Assembly (NCBI GenBank): GCA_009993585.1
Contig: JAACTG010000121.1
Location: forward strand, 1-33,384
Length of the DNA: 33,384 nucleotides
Source of the DNA: Sphingomonadales bacterium
GTDB lineage: Bacteria; Pseudomonadota; Alphaproteobacteria; Sphingomonadales; Sphingomonadaceae
Direction of reading: 5' to 3'
The notes below the pieces were generated by a model, which was not told the origin of the DNA, searched no databases, and worked only from the letters and a program-made list of their open reading frames with translations. Positions 16,084-25,087 of this stretch are shown here, piece by piece. How positions within the stretch are numbered: position 1 is the first letter of the stretch; each line of letters starts with the position of its first letter. A program made the translations under genes and the position numbers.

Positions 16084-16225
16084 TGTTTCTGAGTGTTTCG
16101 CTCTACGAAGGCGGGTCGGTTCGGTCTGGTCCCCGGTCCCGACCCGCCCTCACCCCCGGCCTAAACCAGGCGTTGGCCAAAAAATCAAGGCGCCGACACC
16201 CATACCCCGGGTGCGGCGCCTTTTT
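16084..16225 (+). ncRNA. Candidate small RNA of about 140 nt
   Basis: Downstream of the promoter candidate is a 10-bp stem, GGCGGGTCGG (about 16110) with CCGACCCGCC (about 16138). A C-rich single-stranded stretch follows (CTCACCCCCGGCC), then a terminator hairpin and T-run. No plus-strand protein gene follows until cysS at 17254, so a transcript from here would be a stand-alone RNA. The family is not recognised. Confidence 0.35.
16187..16225. terminator. Bidirectional rho-independent terminator
   Basis: AAGGCGCCGACACCC (16187-16201) pairs with GGGTGCGGCGCCTT (16209-16222), leaving one bulged base. On the plus strand TTTTT follows. On the minus strand GATTTTTT follows, which terminates the bolA-grxD transcript 22 bp after the grxD stop. 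Confidence 0.85.
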
Positions 16226-16246
16226 CTGTTCGCCGATCTCGCGAGC

Positions 16247-16579
16247 TTATCCGGCCTTGGCGACGTCCTTATCGGCCATCAACTGGGCCAACTCGCCGGC
16301 CTCGAACATCTCCATCATGATGTCGCTGCCACCGACGAATTCGCCCTTCACGTAAAGCTGCGGGATCGTCGGCCAGTCGGAATATTCCTTGATGCCCTGG
16401 CGAATTTCCATGTCCTGCAGCACATCGACACTATCATATCCGACGCCGAGATGCTCCAGGATCGCAATCGCACGGCTCGAAAACCCGCATTGCGGGAACA
16501 GCGGCGATCCCTTCATGAACAGAACGACATCGTTATCGGCAACGAGGCTGTCGATACGGTCTTTTACGGGCGCGGTCAT
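16247..16579 (-). CDS. grxD: Monothiol glutaredoxin, Grx4 family
   Basis: The 110-aa protein has the monothiol active site CGFS (in [10 protein letters not shown], about residues 31-34) and the glutathione/cluster-binding words [20 protein letters not shown]. Proteins of this family carry a glutathione-ligated [2Fe-2S] cluster and pass it to targets, usually together with a BolA partner. That partner is encoded immediately upstream with a 4-bp ATGA overlap. A terminator follows the gene. Confidence 0.97.
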   Translation of the reverse strand: MTAPVKDRIDSLVADNDVVLFMKGSPLFPQCGFSSRAIAILEHLGVGYDSVDVLQDMEIRQGIKEYSDWPTIPQLYVKGEFVGGSDIMMEMFEAGELAQLMADKDVAKAG

Positions 16580-16821
16580 GGTCGGGTTCCTTCGGGAATC
16601 AATGTGGTCAATTGCAAAGCGTGAAGCGTGCCGCCCATGCGCCCGCCGAGAGCCTGATAGACCGCCTTATGCTGGGCGACACGCGGCTGGCCGCGAAAGC
16701 TTTCGGCGGTGACGCGGGCGGCAAAATGGTCGCCGTCGCCCGCCAGGTCGGTCATTTCCACCTGCGCGTCGGGGATCGCGCGAACGATCAGCGTTTCGAT
16801 TTCTGCTGCGGTCATCGCCAT
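16576..16821 (-). CDS. BolA/IbaG-family protein
   Basis: The 81-aa product has the BolA fold signature: [20 protein letters not shown] followed by [20 protein letters not shown], with the conserved His in the RVAQHKAVY loop. BolA proteins bind monothiol glutaredoxins through a shared [2Fe-2S] cluster. The gene overlaps grxD, so the pair is made together. The start could be ATG 16821 or 16815. Short length and sequence favour the IbaG/BolA2 branch, but I give no symbol. Confidence 0.95.
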   Translation of the reverse strand: MAMTAAEIETLIVRAIPDAQVEMTDLAGDGDHFAARVTAESFRGQPRVAQHKAVYQALGGRMGGTLHALQLTTLIPEGTRP

Positions 16822-16826
16822 CGTGA

Positions 16827-17159
16827 TTACGTCTTGTCGACTTCTTCGATGAACTGGCGGCGCGCCTCGATCGCCTTTTCGTCGATCGCAGCGCGGACGC
16901 CCGCCTCGTCGATGTCGCAGCCCGCCTGCGTCATGTCGCCGAGCAGCTTGCGGACGACGTCTTCGTCGCCAGCCTCTTCGAAGTCGGCGACAATGACTTC
17001 TTTCGCATAGGAATCGGTCTCTTCAGGCGAAAGCCCCATTTTCTCGGCCGCCCATTCGCCGAGCAACCGGTTTCGCCGCGCCGTGATCCGGAACAGGACA
17101 TCGGCATCGTGAACGAATTTGGCTTCGAATGCGCGCTCGCGGTCTTTGAAATCTGTCAT
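16827..17159 (-). CDS. DUF1476 protein, ATP synthase inhibitor zeta subunit-like
   Basis: The start is ATG 17159 (110 aa); the open frame continues upstream without a ribosome binding site. The sequence MTDFKDRERAFEAKFVHD, then RITARRNRLLGEWAAEKMGL and the helical C-terminus are characteristic of the alphaproteobacterial zeta family. In Paracoccus this protein inhibits the F1-ATPase by inserting its N-terminal helix. It lies 5 bp upstream of the bolA-type gene on the same strand, a common alphaproteobacterial neighbourhood. Whether this copy inhibits ATP synthase is inferred from family. Confidence 0.95.
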   Translation of the reverse strand: MTDFKDRERAFEAKFVHDADVLFRITARRNRLLGEWAAEKMGLSPEETDSYAKEVIVADFEEAGDEDVVRKLLGDMTQAGCDIDEAGVRAAIDEKAIEARRQFIEEVDKT

Positions 17160-17253
17160 GGTGTGTCTTTCCCTCGTGCACCACCGAGATAGGCAGCCCC
17201 GGCGGTGCGCGCAAGCGGTTGACGGGCCCAAAGTTTGCCGCGACACCGCGGCC

Positions 17254-18705
17254 ATGACGACCGACGCCCCCCTGAGGCTGTATAACAGCCTGACCCGTTC
17301 GCTCGAAACATTCACGCCCGTCCATCCCGGCGAGGCGCGCGTCTACACCTGCGGGCCGACGGTCTACAACTATCCGCATATCGGCAACATGCGTGCCTAT
17401 GTGTTCGCCGACGTGCTCGGCCGGACGCTGAGCTGGAAGGGCTACAAGCTCACCCATGTCATCAACATCACCGATGTCGGCCATCTGACCGACGATGCCG
17501 ACGCGGGCGAGGACAAGCTCGAAAAGGCGGCGGCTGACAAGGAACGAAAAGGCGAAAAGACGACGATCTGGGATATCGCGCGCCATTACACCGAGGCGTA
17601 TTGGGCCGATGTGAAGGCGCTCAACATCCGCCAACCCGCCTATTGGTCGATCGCCACCGACTATGTGCCGCAGATGATCGCGTTCGCGAAGAGTATCGCC
17701 GACGAGCATTGCTACGAACTCGACAGCGGCCTGTATTTCGACGTCTCGACGGTCCCCGATTACGGGCGGCTGGCGCGCGCGGTGACCGACGACGGCGAGA
17801 GCCGGATCGAGCCGGTCGACGGCAAGCGCAACAGCCAGGATTTCGCGATCTGGCGCAAGACACCGCCCGGCGAGACGCGCCAGATGGAATGGGATTCGCC
17901 ATGGGGTCGCGGCGCTCCGGGCTGGCATCTCGAATGCTCGGTGATGGGCGAGAAGCTGCTCGGCTTCCCGTTCGACATCCACACCGGCGGGATCGACCAC
18001 CGCGAAATCCACCACCCCAACGAGATCGCGCAGAACCAGGCGTTCTGCCATTCCGACGCGAGCGGCGCGAACATCTGGATGCACAACAACTTCCTGGTCG
18101 AACGCAGCGGCAAGATGAGCAAGAGCGCGGGCGAATTCCTGCGGCTGCAATTGCTGATCGACAAGGGCTACCACCCTCTCGCCTACCGCATGATGTGCCT
18201 CCAGGCGCATTACCGCAGCGAGTTGGAGTTTTCGTGGGAGGGTCTGCAGGCCGCGTCGGTGCGGCTAAAACGGATGGTGATGGCCGTCGAAAAAGTACGC
18301 GAGTTGGCTCCTGCCCAGCCTTCGGGAGAGTTCCACATGGCCGTGGTCGAGCAGGTTGATCGAGAGCTTTCGGACGATCTCAATACTCCAAGGGCTCTCG
18401 CTCTGTTTGAAGCGACTCTTGGCGGAAGCGCGGGTGCATCGGACCGGCTCAACGCGATTTCCAGAATAGATGAGGTCCTGGGCCTGAATCTGATCGCGCT
18501 AACCCGCGCCGATCTCCGCATTCGTCCCAAGGACGCGCAGATCACCGAAGCTGAAGTCGACGCCGAACTCCGCCGCCGCAAGGAGGCGCGCGCGGCGAAG
18601 GATTTCGCCATGTCCGACGCCATCCGCGACGACCTCGCCGCCAAGGGCGTCGAAGTGATGGATGGCGATCCGCTGGAGTGGGAGTGGATCACGGGCCGCA
18701 ATTGA
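17254..18705 (+). CDS. cysS: Cysteinyl-tRNA synthetase
   Basis: ATG 17254 gives 483 aa, the normal length. The class I signature PHIGN is at residues 41-45 and KMSKS at 287-291. Zinc ligands are visible as C33 (YTCGPTVYNY), C228 (HLECSVM), H253 or H254 and E257 (IHHPNE). The enzyme charges tRNA-Cys in the cytoplasm. It is divergent from the DUF1476 gene. From about 18250 to 18500 codon use shifts toward CTT, CGA, GGA and ACT, unlike the rest of the gene; this is the linker and anticodon-binding part. Confidence 0.99.
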   Translation: MTTDAPLRLYNSLTRSLETFTPVHPGEARVYTCGPTVYNYPHIGNMRAYVFADVLGRTLSWKGYKLTHVINITDVGHLTDDADAGEDKLEKAAADKERKGEKTTIWDIARHYTEAYWADVKALNIRQPAYWSIATDYVPQMIAFAKSIADEHCYELDSGLYFDVSTVPDYGRLARAVTDDGESRIEPVDGKRNSQDFAIWRKTPPGETRQMEWDSPWGRGAPGWHLECSVMGEKLLGFPFDIHTGGIDHREIHHPNEIAQNQAFCHSDASGANIWMHNNFLVERSGKMSKSAGEFLRLQLLIDKGYHPLAYRMMCLQAHYRSELEFSWEGLQAASVRLKRMVMAVEKVRELAPAQPSGEFHMAVVEQVDRELSDDLNTPRALALFEATLGGSAGASDRLNAISRIDEVLGLNLIALTRADLRIRPKDAQITEAEVDAELRRRKEARAAKDFAMSDAIRDDLAAKGVEVMDGDPLEWEWITGRN

Positions 18706-18756
18706 GGCGGGGCGTGCTTCGCCAAGCCCAGCGCCGGGTCAGTATTCTACCTGCCC

Positions 18757-21700
18757 TCAAATCCCTTCGCCGCCCGCCATCAACGCGGTATTGCCGCCGG
18801 CGGCGGTGATATCGGTCGAGATCGTCTTTTCCTCGGCGAAGCGCAGCAGATAATGCGGTCCGCCCGCCTTGGGACCGGTGCCCGACAGGCCGCGTCCGCC
18901 GAACGGTTGCGAACCGACGATGGCGCCGATCTGGTTGCGGTTGACATAGACGTTGCCGACCTGGGCGCGCGCCGCGACATGCGCGGCGAAGGCATCGATC
19001 CGGCTGTGGATGCCGAGGGTGAGCCCGTAACCGGTGGCGTTGATCGCGTCGATTACGCGATCGAGATGCCTGGCCTTCCAACGCACGACATGGAGCACCG
19101 GCCCGAACACCTCGCGTTCCATCTCGGCGATATCGTCTAGACGGATGATCGTCGGCATGATGTAGCTGCCATTGTCGTCGATCGTCCCGGTCCGGACCGC
19201 CTGAACGACGATCCGGCCCTTGGCGGCAAAGCGGTCGATGTGATGCTGGATGCTGGCCTGCCCCTCGCCGTCGATGATCGGTCCGACATCGGTCGACAGC
19301 TCGGACGGATCGCCGATCGTCAGTTCCGCCGCCGCCCCGGCGATCATGTCGAGCATGTGGTCGGCGACATCGTCCTGAAGATAGACGACGCGCAAGGCCG
19401 AACAGCGCTGCCCCGCCGACTGGAACGCCGACGCGACGACGTCGCGCGCGACCTGTTCGGGCAAGGCCGTCGAATCGACGATCATCGCATTCATCCCGCC
19501 GGTTTCGGCGATCACCGTCGCGATCGGCGCGTTGCGGGAGGCGAGCTTGCGGTTGATTAGGTGCGCGACCTCGGTCGATCCGGTGAAGACGACGCCGGCG
19601 ATCTCCGCATGGCCGGTCAGCGCCGCGCCGACGACTTCGCCGCGCCCGGGCAGGAAATGCAGCACGTCGCCCGGCACGCCCGCGTCGAGCAGCGCGCGCA
19701 CCGCTTCATGCGCGATGATCGGCGTCTGTTCGGCGGGCTTGGCGAGGACCGCATTGCCGGCTGCCAGCGCAGCCCCGACCTGCCCGAGAAAGATCGCCAG
19801 CGGGAAGTTCCACGGGCTGATGCAGGTGAACAGGCCCCGTCCTTCGAGGATCAACTCGTTGCGCTCGCCGGTGGGGCCGGGAAGCACGACGGCGCGCTCG
19901 AAATGCTCGCGCGCTCCCGCGGCGTAATAGCGCAGGAAATCGACCGCCTCGCGCAACTCGGCGATCGCGTCGACCAGCGTCTTGCCTGCTTCGTCCATCG
20001 CCAGCGCGAGAAACTTCGGCGTGTCGGCCTCTAGCAGGTCCGCCGCCTTTTCGAGCCGCGCCGCGCGGAAATCCCCACCCGCCAGGCTCCATTCGCGCTG
20101 CGCGACGAGCGACAGGGCGATGGCATCGTCGATCTCGCTCAGGCTCGCTTCGACGCATTGGCCGATCGGATCGCCCGTCGCGGGATCGATCACCGCGAGC
20201 GCGCTGTCGCCCTGCCCTGCCTTGCCCCCGACAATCGGCCCGACATGCCAGTCGTCGCGGCGATATGCGGCCATGTCGGCCATCAGCGCCTCGGCCTGTC
20301 CGGGTTCGCCGAGATCATAGCCCTGGCTGTTGCGCCGTTGCGGCAGGAACAGCTCGGCGCCTGTGGCGATCTGTGGCGATGCGCCGTCGAGTTGCTCGCG
20401 CGCGTCAACCGACAGATCCTCGATCGTCACGTCGGGATCGCTGAACTGGTGGACGAACGAGCTGTTGGCCCCGTTTTCGAGCAGGCGCCGAACGAGATAG
20501 GCCAGCAAATCCTTGTGCGTTCCCACCGGGGCATAAACGCGTACAGGGCGCGGCGGCGGGGCAATCGCGCGTAGCGCATCGTGCGCGCCTTCGCCCATGC
20601 CGTGCAGCCGCTGCAATTCGTAGCCCTCCTCGCCCGCGAACAGCTCGGCGACGAAGGCAATCGTCATCGCATTGTGCGTCGCGAACGCGGGATAGATGTG
20701 ATCGGTCATGCCGCGCAGCAGCTGGGCACAGCGCAGATAGCACAAATCGGTGTGCGGCTTGGCGGTCCAGACGGGGAAATAGTCGGTCCCGGCGACCTGC
20801 GATCGCTTGATCTCGGTATCCCAATAGGCGCCTTTGACTAGTCTCAGTGCAAGATGCACGTCGTGTTTCACGGCCAGCGCGTAAACCAGCTTCACCAGTT
20901 CGGGCGCGCGCTTGGAATAGGCCTGGACGACCAGGCCCATGCCGCTCCAGCCGTCGGTGACGCCCGCTTCGACGAGGCCGGTGACGATATCGAGATGCGG
21001 CTCGAGCCGATCCGATTCCTCGGCATCGATCGTCATCGGGATGTTCGCCGCCTTCGCCTGCATGGCGAGAGCGACGACGCGCGGCAGCAACTCGGCGCGG
21101 ACGCGATCCATCTGGAGATATTCGAAGCGCGGATGAAGCGCCGAGAGCTTGACCGAAATACCGTGATTGGCGTGCGGGTTGCCGGCTTTCGCACCGCGCC
21201 CGATCCGCGCGATCGCTTCCTCGTACGACCGGAAATAGCGCGCCGCATCCTCCTCGGTCCGCGCCGCCTCGCCGAGCATGTCGAACGAGCACAGTTCGTC
21301 CTGCGCCACCTTCGCCGCGCGCTTGACCGCGCCGTCGATCGTCTCGCCCATGACGAACTGCTTGCCGAGCAGCTTCATCGCCGCCAGCGCCGCCTGGCGG
21401 ATAACCGGCTCGCCCGACTTGCGGATCATCCGCTTGAGGATCGTCGCCGGGTTGTCGCCGCCGCCGAACTGATCGAGCAGCAACGTCGTGCTGCCGAGCG
21501 ACAGGCCGTAAGCCGACAGGTCGACCAGCCGCGACCCGCTGTCGGCGCGGTCCGAAACCCAGTCGCGCCCGGTGATCTTGTCCTTGATCAGCGCATCGGC
21601 CGTGCCGCGATCGGGCACGCGCAGCAGGGCCTCGGCGAGACACATCAAAACGACGCCCTCTTCGGTCGAGAGGCGATAGCGATTCATGAACGCGTCGATC

Positions 21701-21876
21701 AGCGTTTCGCTGTCGTCGGCCTTGGCGTGCGCGACCAGCTTGCGGCCGAGCGATTTCACGTCGGCGACGGGCGGCGCGCCGTCGGCGAGTTCGGCGACGA
21801 TTTGGCGGATCAGCGCGGGCTCTTCGGCACGCAGGGCGGAGCGCATGGCGGCGCGCGATTCGGCGATCGATGTCAT
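18757..21876 (-). CDS. putA: Bifunctional proline dehydrogenase / glutamate-semialdehyde dehydrogenase
   Basis: This 1039-aa protein oxidises proline to glutamate in two steps with FAD and NAD+. The proline dehydrogenase barrel occupies about residues 150-480 (RLVKGAYWDTEIKRSQV and the FATHNAMTIAFV and APVGTHKDLLAYLVRRLLEN words), the aldehyde dehydrogenase about 530-1010. The latter has the catalytic Cys C825 (GQRCSALR), the Glu in ETGGMN and SPWNFPLAIF. The N-terminus lacks the ribbon-helix-helix DNA-binding module of E. coli PutA, so this is the non-autoregulating short type. It starts 48 bp after the end of the anthranilate operon on the same strand. No Lrp-type or other put regulator is adjacent. 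Confidence 0.98.
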   Translation of the reverse strand: MTSIAESRAAMRSALRAEEPALIRQIVAELADGAPPVADVKSLGRKLVAHAKADDSETLIDAFMNRYRLSTEEGVVLMCLAEALLRVPDRGTADALIKDKITGRDWVSDRADSGSRLVDLSAYGLSLGSTTLLLDQFGGGDNPATILKRMIRKSGEPVIRQAALAAMKLLGKQFVMGETIDGAVKRAAKVAQDELCSFDMLGEAARTEEDAARYFRSYEEAIARIGRGAKAGNPHANHGISVKLSALHPRFEYLQMDRVRAELLPRVVALAMQAKAANIPMTIDAEESDRLEPHLDIVTGLVEAGVTDGWSGMGLVVQAYSKRAPELVKLVYALAVKHDVHLALRLVKGAYWDTEIKRSQVAGTDYFPVWTAKPHTDLCYLRCAQLLRGMTDHIYPAFATHNAMTIAFVAELFAGEEGYELQRLHGMGEGAHDALRAIAPPPRPVRVYAPVGTHKDLLAYLVRRLLENGANSSFVHQFSDPDVTIEDLSVDAREQLDGASPQIATGAELFLPQRRNSQGYDLGEPGQAEALMADMAAYRRDDWHVGPIVGGKAGQGDSALAVIDPATGDPIGQCVEASLSEIDDAIALSLVAQREWSLAGGDFRAARLEKAADLLEADTPKFLALAMDEAGKTLVDAIAELREAVDFLRYYAAGAREHFERAVVLPGPTGERNELILEGRGLFTCISPWNFPLAIFLGQVGAALAAGNAVLAKPAEQTPIIAHEAVRALLDAGVPGDVLHFLPGRGEVVGAALTGHAEIAGVVFTGSTEVAHLINRKLASRNAPIATVIAETGGMNAMIVDSTALPEQVARDVVASAFQSAGQRCSALRVVYLQDDVADHMLDMIAGAAAELTIGDPSELSTDVGPIIDGEGQASIQHHIDRFAAKGRIVVQAVRTGTIDDNGSYIMPTIIRLDDIAEMEREVFGPVLHVVRWKARHLDRVIDAINATGYGLTLGIHSRIDAFAAHVAARAQVGNVYVNRNQIGAIVGSQPFGGRGLSGTGPKAGGPHYLLRFAEEKTISTDITAAGGNTALMAGGEGI

Positions 21877-21924
21877 CCTTGCGCCGCTAGACCAAAGCTC
21901 CCCGCGTCGCCAGCATGGTTTTGC

Positions 21925-23523
21925 CTAGCGACCATCGCGCAGGCTGAAGCGCTGCAGCTTGCCGGTGGCGGTCTTGGGCAGCGCGTCGACGAAGACGATG
22001 GCGCGCGGGTATTTGTACGGCGCGACCGTCGCCTTCACATGCGCCTGAAGTTCGGCAACAAGCGCGTCGCTGGCGCCATAGCCTTTGGCGAGGACGATGA
22101 ACGCCTTGACGATCTGTCCGCGCTCGGGGTCTGGCGCACCGATCACCGCGCATTCTTCTACCGCTTGATGGTCGTACAGCGCCCCTTCGACCTCGGGCGC
22201 GGCGATATTGTATCCCGAGGAGACGATCATGTCGTCGGACCGCGCGACGAACCAGAAATAGCCGTCGGCGTCGAGCCGATAGGTGTCGCCGGTGACGTTC
22301 CAGCCATTCTCGACATAGCTCGCCTGGCGTTCGTCGTCGAAATAGCGACAGCCGGTCGGCCCCTTGACCGCCAGCCGCCCGACCCCGCTGTCGAGCGCAA
22401 CGCCCGCGTCATCGAGCACCGTCGCGACATAGCCCGGCACGACCTTTCCAGTCGCGCCGGGGCGAATGTCATCTCCGGCGGCCGAGATGAAGATATGCAT
22501 CATCTCGGTGGCACCGATGCCGTCGACGATCCCGAGCCCGGTCGCCTCGTGCCACGCCCGCCAGGTCGCGGCGGGGAGGTGCTCGCCCGCCGATAAGCAG
22601 GTTTTGAGCGACGCGATCTCGCGCCCCGCAAGCAACGGGATCATCGCCTTGTAAGCGGTCGGCGCGGTGCCGAGCACGGTGACGCGATGGCGCTCGATCG
22701 CATTGAGCAGGGCCGCCGGTCCGGGCGTTTCGATCGTCACCGCCGTCCCGCCGAACCGCCACGGAAAGATCAGCTCCATGCCGAGCCCGAAAGTGAAGGC
22801 GAGCGGCGCCGAACACGCCCAACGGTCACCTGGTCCCGGTTTCAGCACATGGCGCGCGAAACTGTCGGCGCAGGCAAGGACATCGCGATGGAAGTGCACG
22901 CACGCCTTCGGCTGGCCGGTGGTGCCCGACGTAAAGGCGAGCAAGGCGACATCGTCGCGGTGCGTATCGCAGGCGACGAAGTCGGGCGGGATATCGGCGA
23001 TCCGGCCGGCCAGATCGCCGTGTGCCGCGTCGCCGTCATAGCTGATCGTGCCGGGTGCCCGCGCAGCCCGCCCGCACGCCTCGCCGAAGTCCGCGGCGAA
23101 GCGCGCGTCGATGATCGCATGGCTGACCTCGGCGCGGTCGAGAATCGTGGCGATCTCCTTGCCGCGCAGCATCGGCATTGTCGCGACGACGACCCCGCCC
23201 CCCTTAAGCACGCCGAGCCAGGCGGCGAACATCGTCGCGGTATTGGGCCCGCGGAGCAGCACGCGATTGCCCGAAACGAGACCCTCGCGCTCGACCAGCA
23301 GCCGCGCGATGCGGTTTGACCAGTCGGACATCTCGCCATAGGTCCATTCGCCGCTATCATTGACCAAAGCGAGATCGTCGCGCGGCGCGCGATCGATCAG
23401 CTCGACCGCGCAATTGAAGCGCTCGGGGTAGCGAAGCGCGGGACCGACGAAAAGGAATTCGGGCTGGTCCTGCGGCGGCGGCAGGCCTTCGGCGATAAAA
23501 CGGTCGATATGACCCGACGTCAT
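21925..23523 (-). CDS. Aryl-CoA ligase, probably 2-aminobenzoate (anthranilate)-CoA ligase
   Basis: ATG 23523 overlaps the RidA stop (ATGA), giving 532 aa; the longer frame is a shadow. It is an ANL-superfamily AMP-forming ligase: P-loop TSGTTGQPKACVHFH (about residues 220-234), a SAGEHLPAATWRAW motif, GIGATEMMHIF, WNVTGDTYRLDADGYFWFVA, and the C-terminal Lys in LPKTATGKLQR. The overall pattern is that of benzoate- and 2-aminobenzoate-CoA ligases. The neighbouring monooxygenase/reductase fusion makes anthranilate the most likely substrate. Salicylate is the main alternative. It is last in the operon. Confidence 0.9.
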   Translation of the reverse strand: MTSGHIDRFIAEGLPPPQDQPEFLFVGPALRYPERFNCAVELIDRAPRDDLALVNDSGEWTYGEMSDWSNRIARLLVEREGLVSGNRVLLRGPNTATMFAAWLGVLKGGGVVVATMPMLRGKEIATILDRAEVSHAIIDARFAADFGEACGRAARAPGTISYDGDAAHGDLAGRIADIPPDFVACDTHRDDVALLAFTSGTTGQPKACVHFHRDVLACADSFARHVLKPGPGDRWACSAPLAFTFGLGMELIFPWRFGGTAVTIETPGPAALLNAIERHRVTVLGTAPTAYKAMIPLLAGREIASLKTCLSAGEHLPAATWRAWHEATGLGIVDGIGATEMMHIFISAAGDDIRPGATGKVVPGYVATVLDDAGVALDSGVGRLAVKGPTGCRYFDDERQASYVENGWNVTGDTYRLDADGYFWFVARSDDMIVSSGYNIAAPEVEGALYDHQAVEECAVIGAPDPERGQIVKAFIVLAKGYGASDALVAELQAHVKATVAPYKYPRAIVFVDALPKTATGKLQRFSLRDGR

Positions 23524-23921
23524 GCGGGCACCACCGCGGTCGTTTCGATTTCCACCTTTGCGTCGCGTTCGACCAAGGCGGCAACCGCCACCACCGCCAT
23601 CGCCGGATAATGCTTGCCGATGATATCGCGCCATGCCGCACCGATTGCCGCCAGGCTGGCGACATAGGCATCGCGATCGGTGACGTAGCAGGTCATCCGG
23701 ACGATATGTTCGGGACCAGCGCCAGCCTCTGCCAGGATCGCGACAGTGTTGCGCAGCACCTGCGCGAACTGACCGGCGAGATCATCGCCGACGATGCGTT
23801 CGTGCTCGTCCCAGCCGATCACGCCGGCGGTGTAGATCGTTCGCCCGCTCGCCGCGATGCCGTTGGCATAGCCCTTGGGTCGCGGCCAGCCGGGCGGCAG
23901 CAAGCTTTCGTGAACCGTCAT
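23520..23921 (-). CDS. RidA/YjgF-family enamine/imine deaminase
   Basis: The 133-aa protein has the RidA pattern: [21 protein letters not shown] near the start, [28 protein letters not shown] in the middle, and [22 protein letters not shown] at the end. The usual catalytic Arg is in the IVRMTCYV segment. RidA proteins hydrolyse reactive enamines and imines to ketones and ammonia. The gene is locked between the acyl-CoA dehydrogenase and ligase genes by ATGA overlaps on both sides. A pathway-specific role in releasing ammonia from the amino-cyclohexene intermediate is therefore plausible (inference). Confidence 0.92.
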   Translation of the reverse strand: MTVHESLLPPGWPRPKGYANGIAASGRTIYTAGVIGWDEHERIVGDDLAGQFAQVLRNTVAILAEAGAGPEHIVRMTCYVTDRDAYVASLAAIGAAWRDIIGKHYPAMAVVAVAALVERDAKVEIETTAVVPA

Positions 23922-25087
23922 GCGGCAAATCCCTTGAGATGTTCGCGCGCGATGACCTGCCGCTGGACCTCGCTCGCGCCCTCGTAGATGCGCAGCGCCC
24001 GGATTTCGCGGTAGAGGCTTTCGACCGCAACGCCGTGCGTCACGCCGAGACCGCCGAACAGCTGGACCGCCTTGTCGATCACCCGCTGCGCACCGTCCGT
24101 GGCGTGGAGCTTGGCGAGCGCCGCCTCGCGCGTGTTGCGCACGCCTTTCACGTCGCGCAGCCAGCCGGCGCGATAGATCAGCAGCGCTGCAGTCTCGATA
24201 TCGAGCACCATGTCGGCAAGGCTCACCTGCGTCACCGCATTGTCGGCGAGCCGGCCCGCGCCCAACCTGCGATCGAGCGCACGCGCCGTGGCATCATCGA
24301 GCGCGCGCCGTGCGAAGCCCAGCGCGGCGGCACCGACGGTCGTGCGGAAGATATCGAGCGTCGCCATCGCCTGGGCAAAGCCGCGACCAGCCTCGCCGAG
24401 CAGGGCGTCGGCCGGCACCGCCATGTCGGTGAATTCGATCGTCGCGAGCGGGTGCGGCGCGATGACGCGGATGCGTTCGGTAACCGCCAGACCGGTGCTG
24501 TCGGCATCGACGATGAAGGCGCTGATCCCCTTCGTCCCCGGCGCTTCGCCGGTGCGCGCGAAAAGGATGTAGTAATCGGCGATTCCGCCGTTCGAAATGT
24601 ATGTCTTGGCACCGTTTATCGTGAAACCTTCGCCCTGCGTCGTTGCGATGGTTTCCATCGCCGCGACGTCCGAACCCGAACGCGGCTCGGTCAGCGCGAA
24701 GGCGGCGATCTTTTCGCCGCGCGCGACGGCGGGGAGATAGGCCGCCTTTTGCGCCTCGTTGCCGAACAGCGAGATCGTCCCCGATCCCAGCCCCTGCATC
24801 GCGAAGGCAAAGTCGGCGAGTCCATCGTGCCGCGCCAGCGTCTCGCGGATGATGCTGAGCGAGCGCACGTCGATCGCTTCGTGCACGCCGCCATGGCTGG
24901 CTGGCACGCAATAGCGCAGCCAGCCCCCCGCGCCGAGCTTGCCGACCAGATCGCGGCATGCGGTATCGACATCGTTTTCGTCGTGATCGTAGACCAGTGC
25001 TGTCTGGCACCACGCCTCGAGGTCATCGGCGAGCGCGCGATGATGATCGGCAAAGAAAGGCCAGTCGAGAAAACTGCGGTCGGCCAT
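23918..25087 (-). CDS. Acyl-CoA dehydrogenase of the anthranilate operon
   Basis: The 389-aa flavoprotein is of normal family length. It shows the FAD/substrate words [17 protein letters not shown] (about residue 130), [14 protein letters not shown]-like [14 protein letters not shown], and the C-terminal [22 protein letters not shown] and [19 protein letters not shown]. It probably catalyses a beta-oxidation-type dehydrogenation of a ring-derived CoA ester. The start codon shares one base with the stop of the enoyl-CoA hydratase gene (TGATG), and its own stop overlaps the RidA start. Confidence 0.95.
   Translation of the reverse strand: MADRSFLDWPFFADHHRALADDLEAWCQTALVYDHDENDVDTACRDLVGKLGAGGWLRYCVPASHGGVHEAIDVRSLSIIRETLARHDGLADFAFAMQGLGSGTISLFGNEAQKAAYLPAVARGEKIAAFALTEPRSGSDVAAMETIATTQGEGFTINGAKTYISNGGIADYYILFARTGEAPGTKGISAFIVDADSTGLAVTERIRVIAPHPLATIEFTDMAVPADALLGEAGRGFAQAMATLDIFRTTVGAAALGFARRALDDATARALDRRLGAGRLADNAVTQVSLADMVLDIETAALLIYRAGWLRDVKGVRNTREAALAKLHATDGAQRVIDKAVQLFGGLGVTHGVAVESLYREIRALRIYEGASEVQRQVIAREHLKGFAA

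Larger units (their letters stand above)
15891..16246. other. 356-bp gap between blaI-like gene and grxD
   Basis: No protein gene is supported here. It holds the blaI promoter region with a candidate operator, then a sigma-54-like promoter, a GC-rich hairpin element and a bidirectional terminator, each listed separately. Confidence 0.6.

Noticed and set aside
20854-22596. 580-codon plus-strand frame opposite putA and the CoA ligase
   Set aside because: It spans two well-identified genes on the other strand and gives a His/Arg/Asp-rich product with no recognisable domain.
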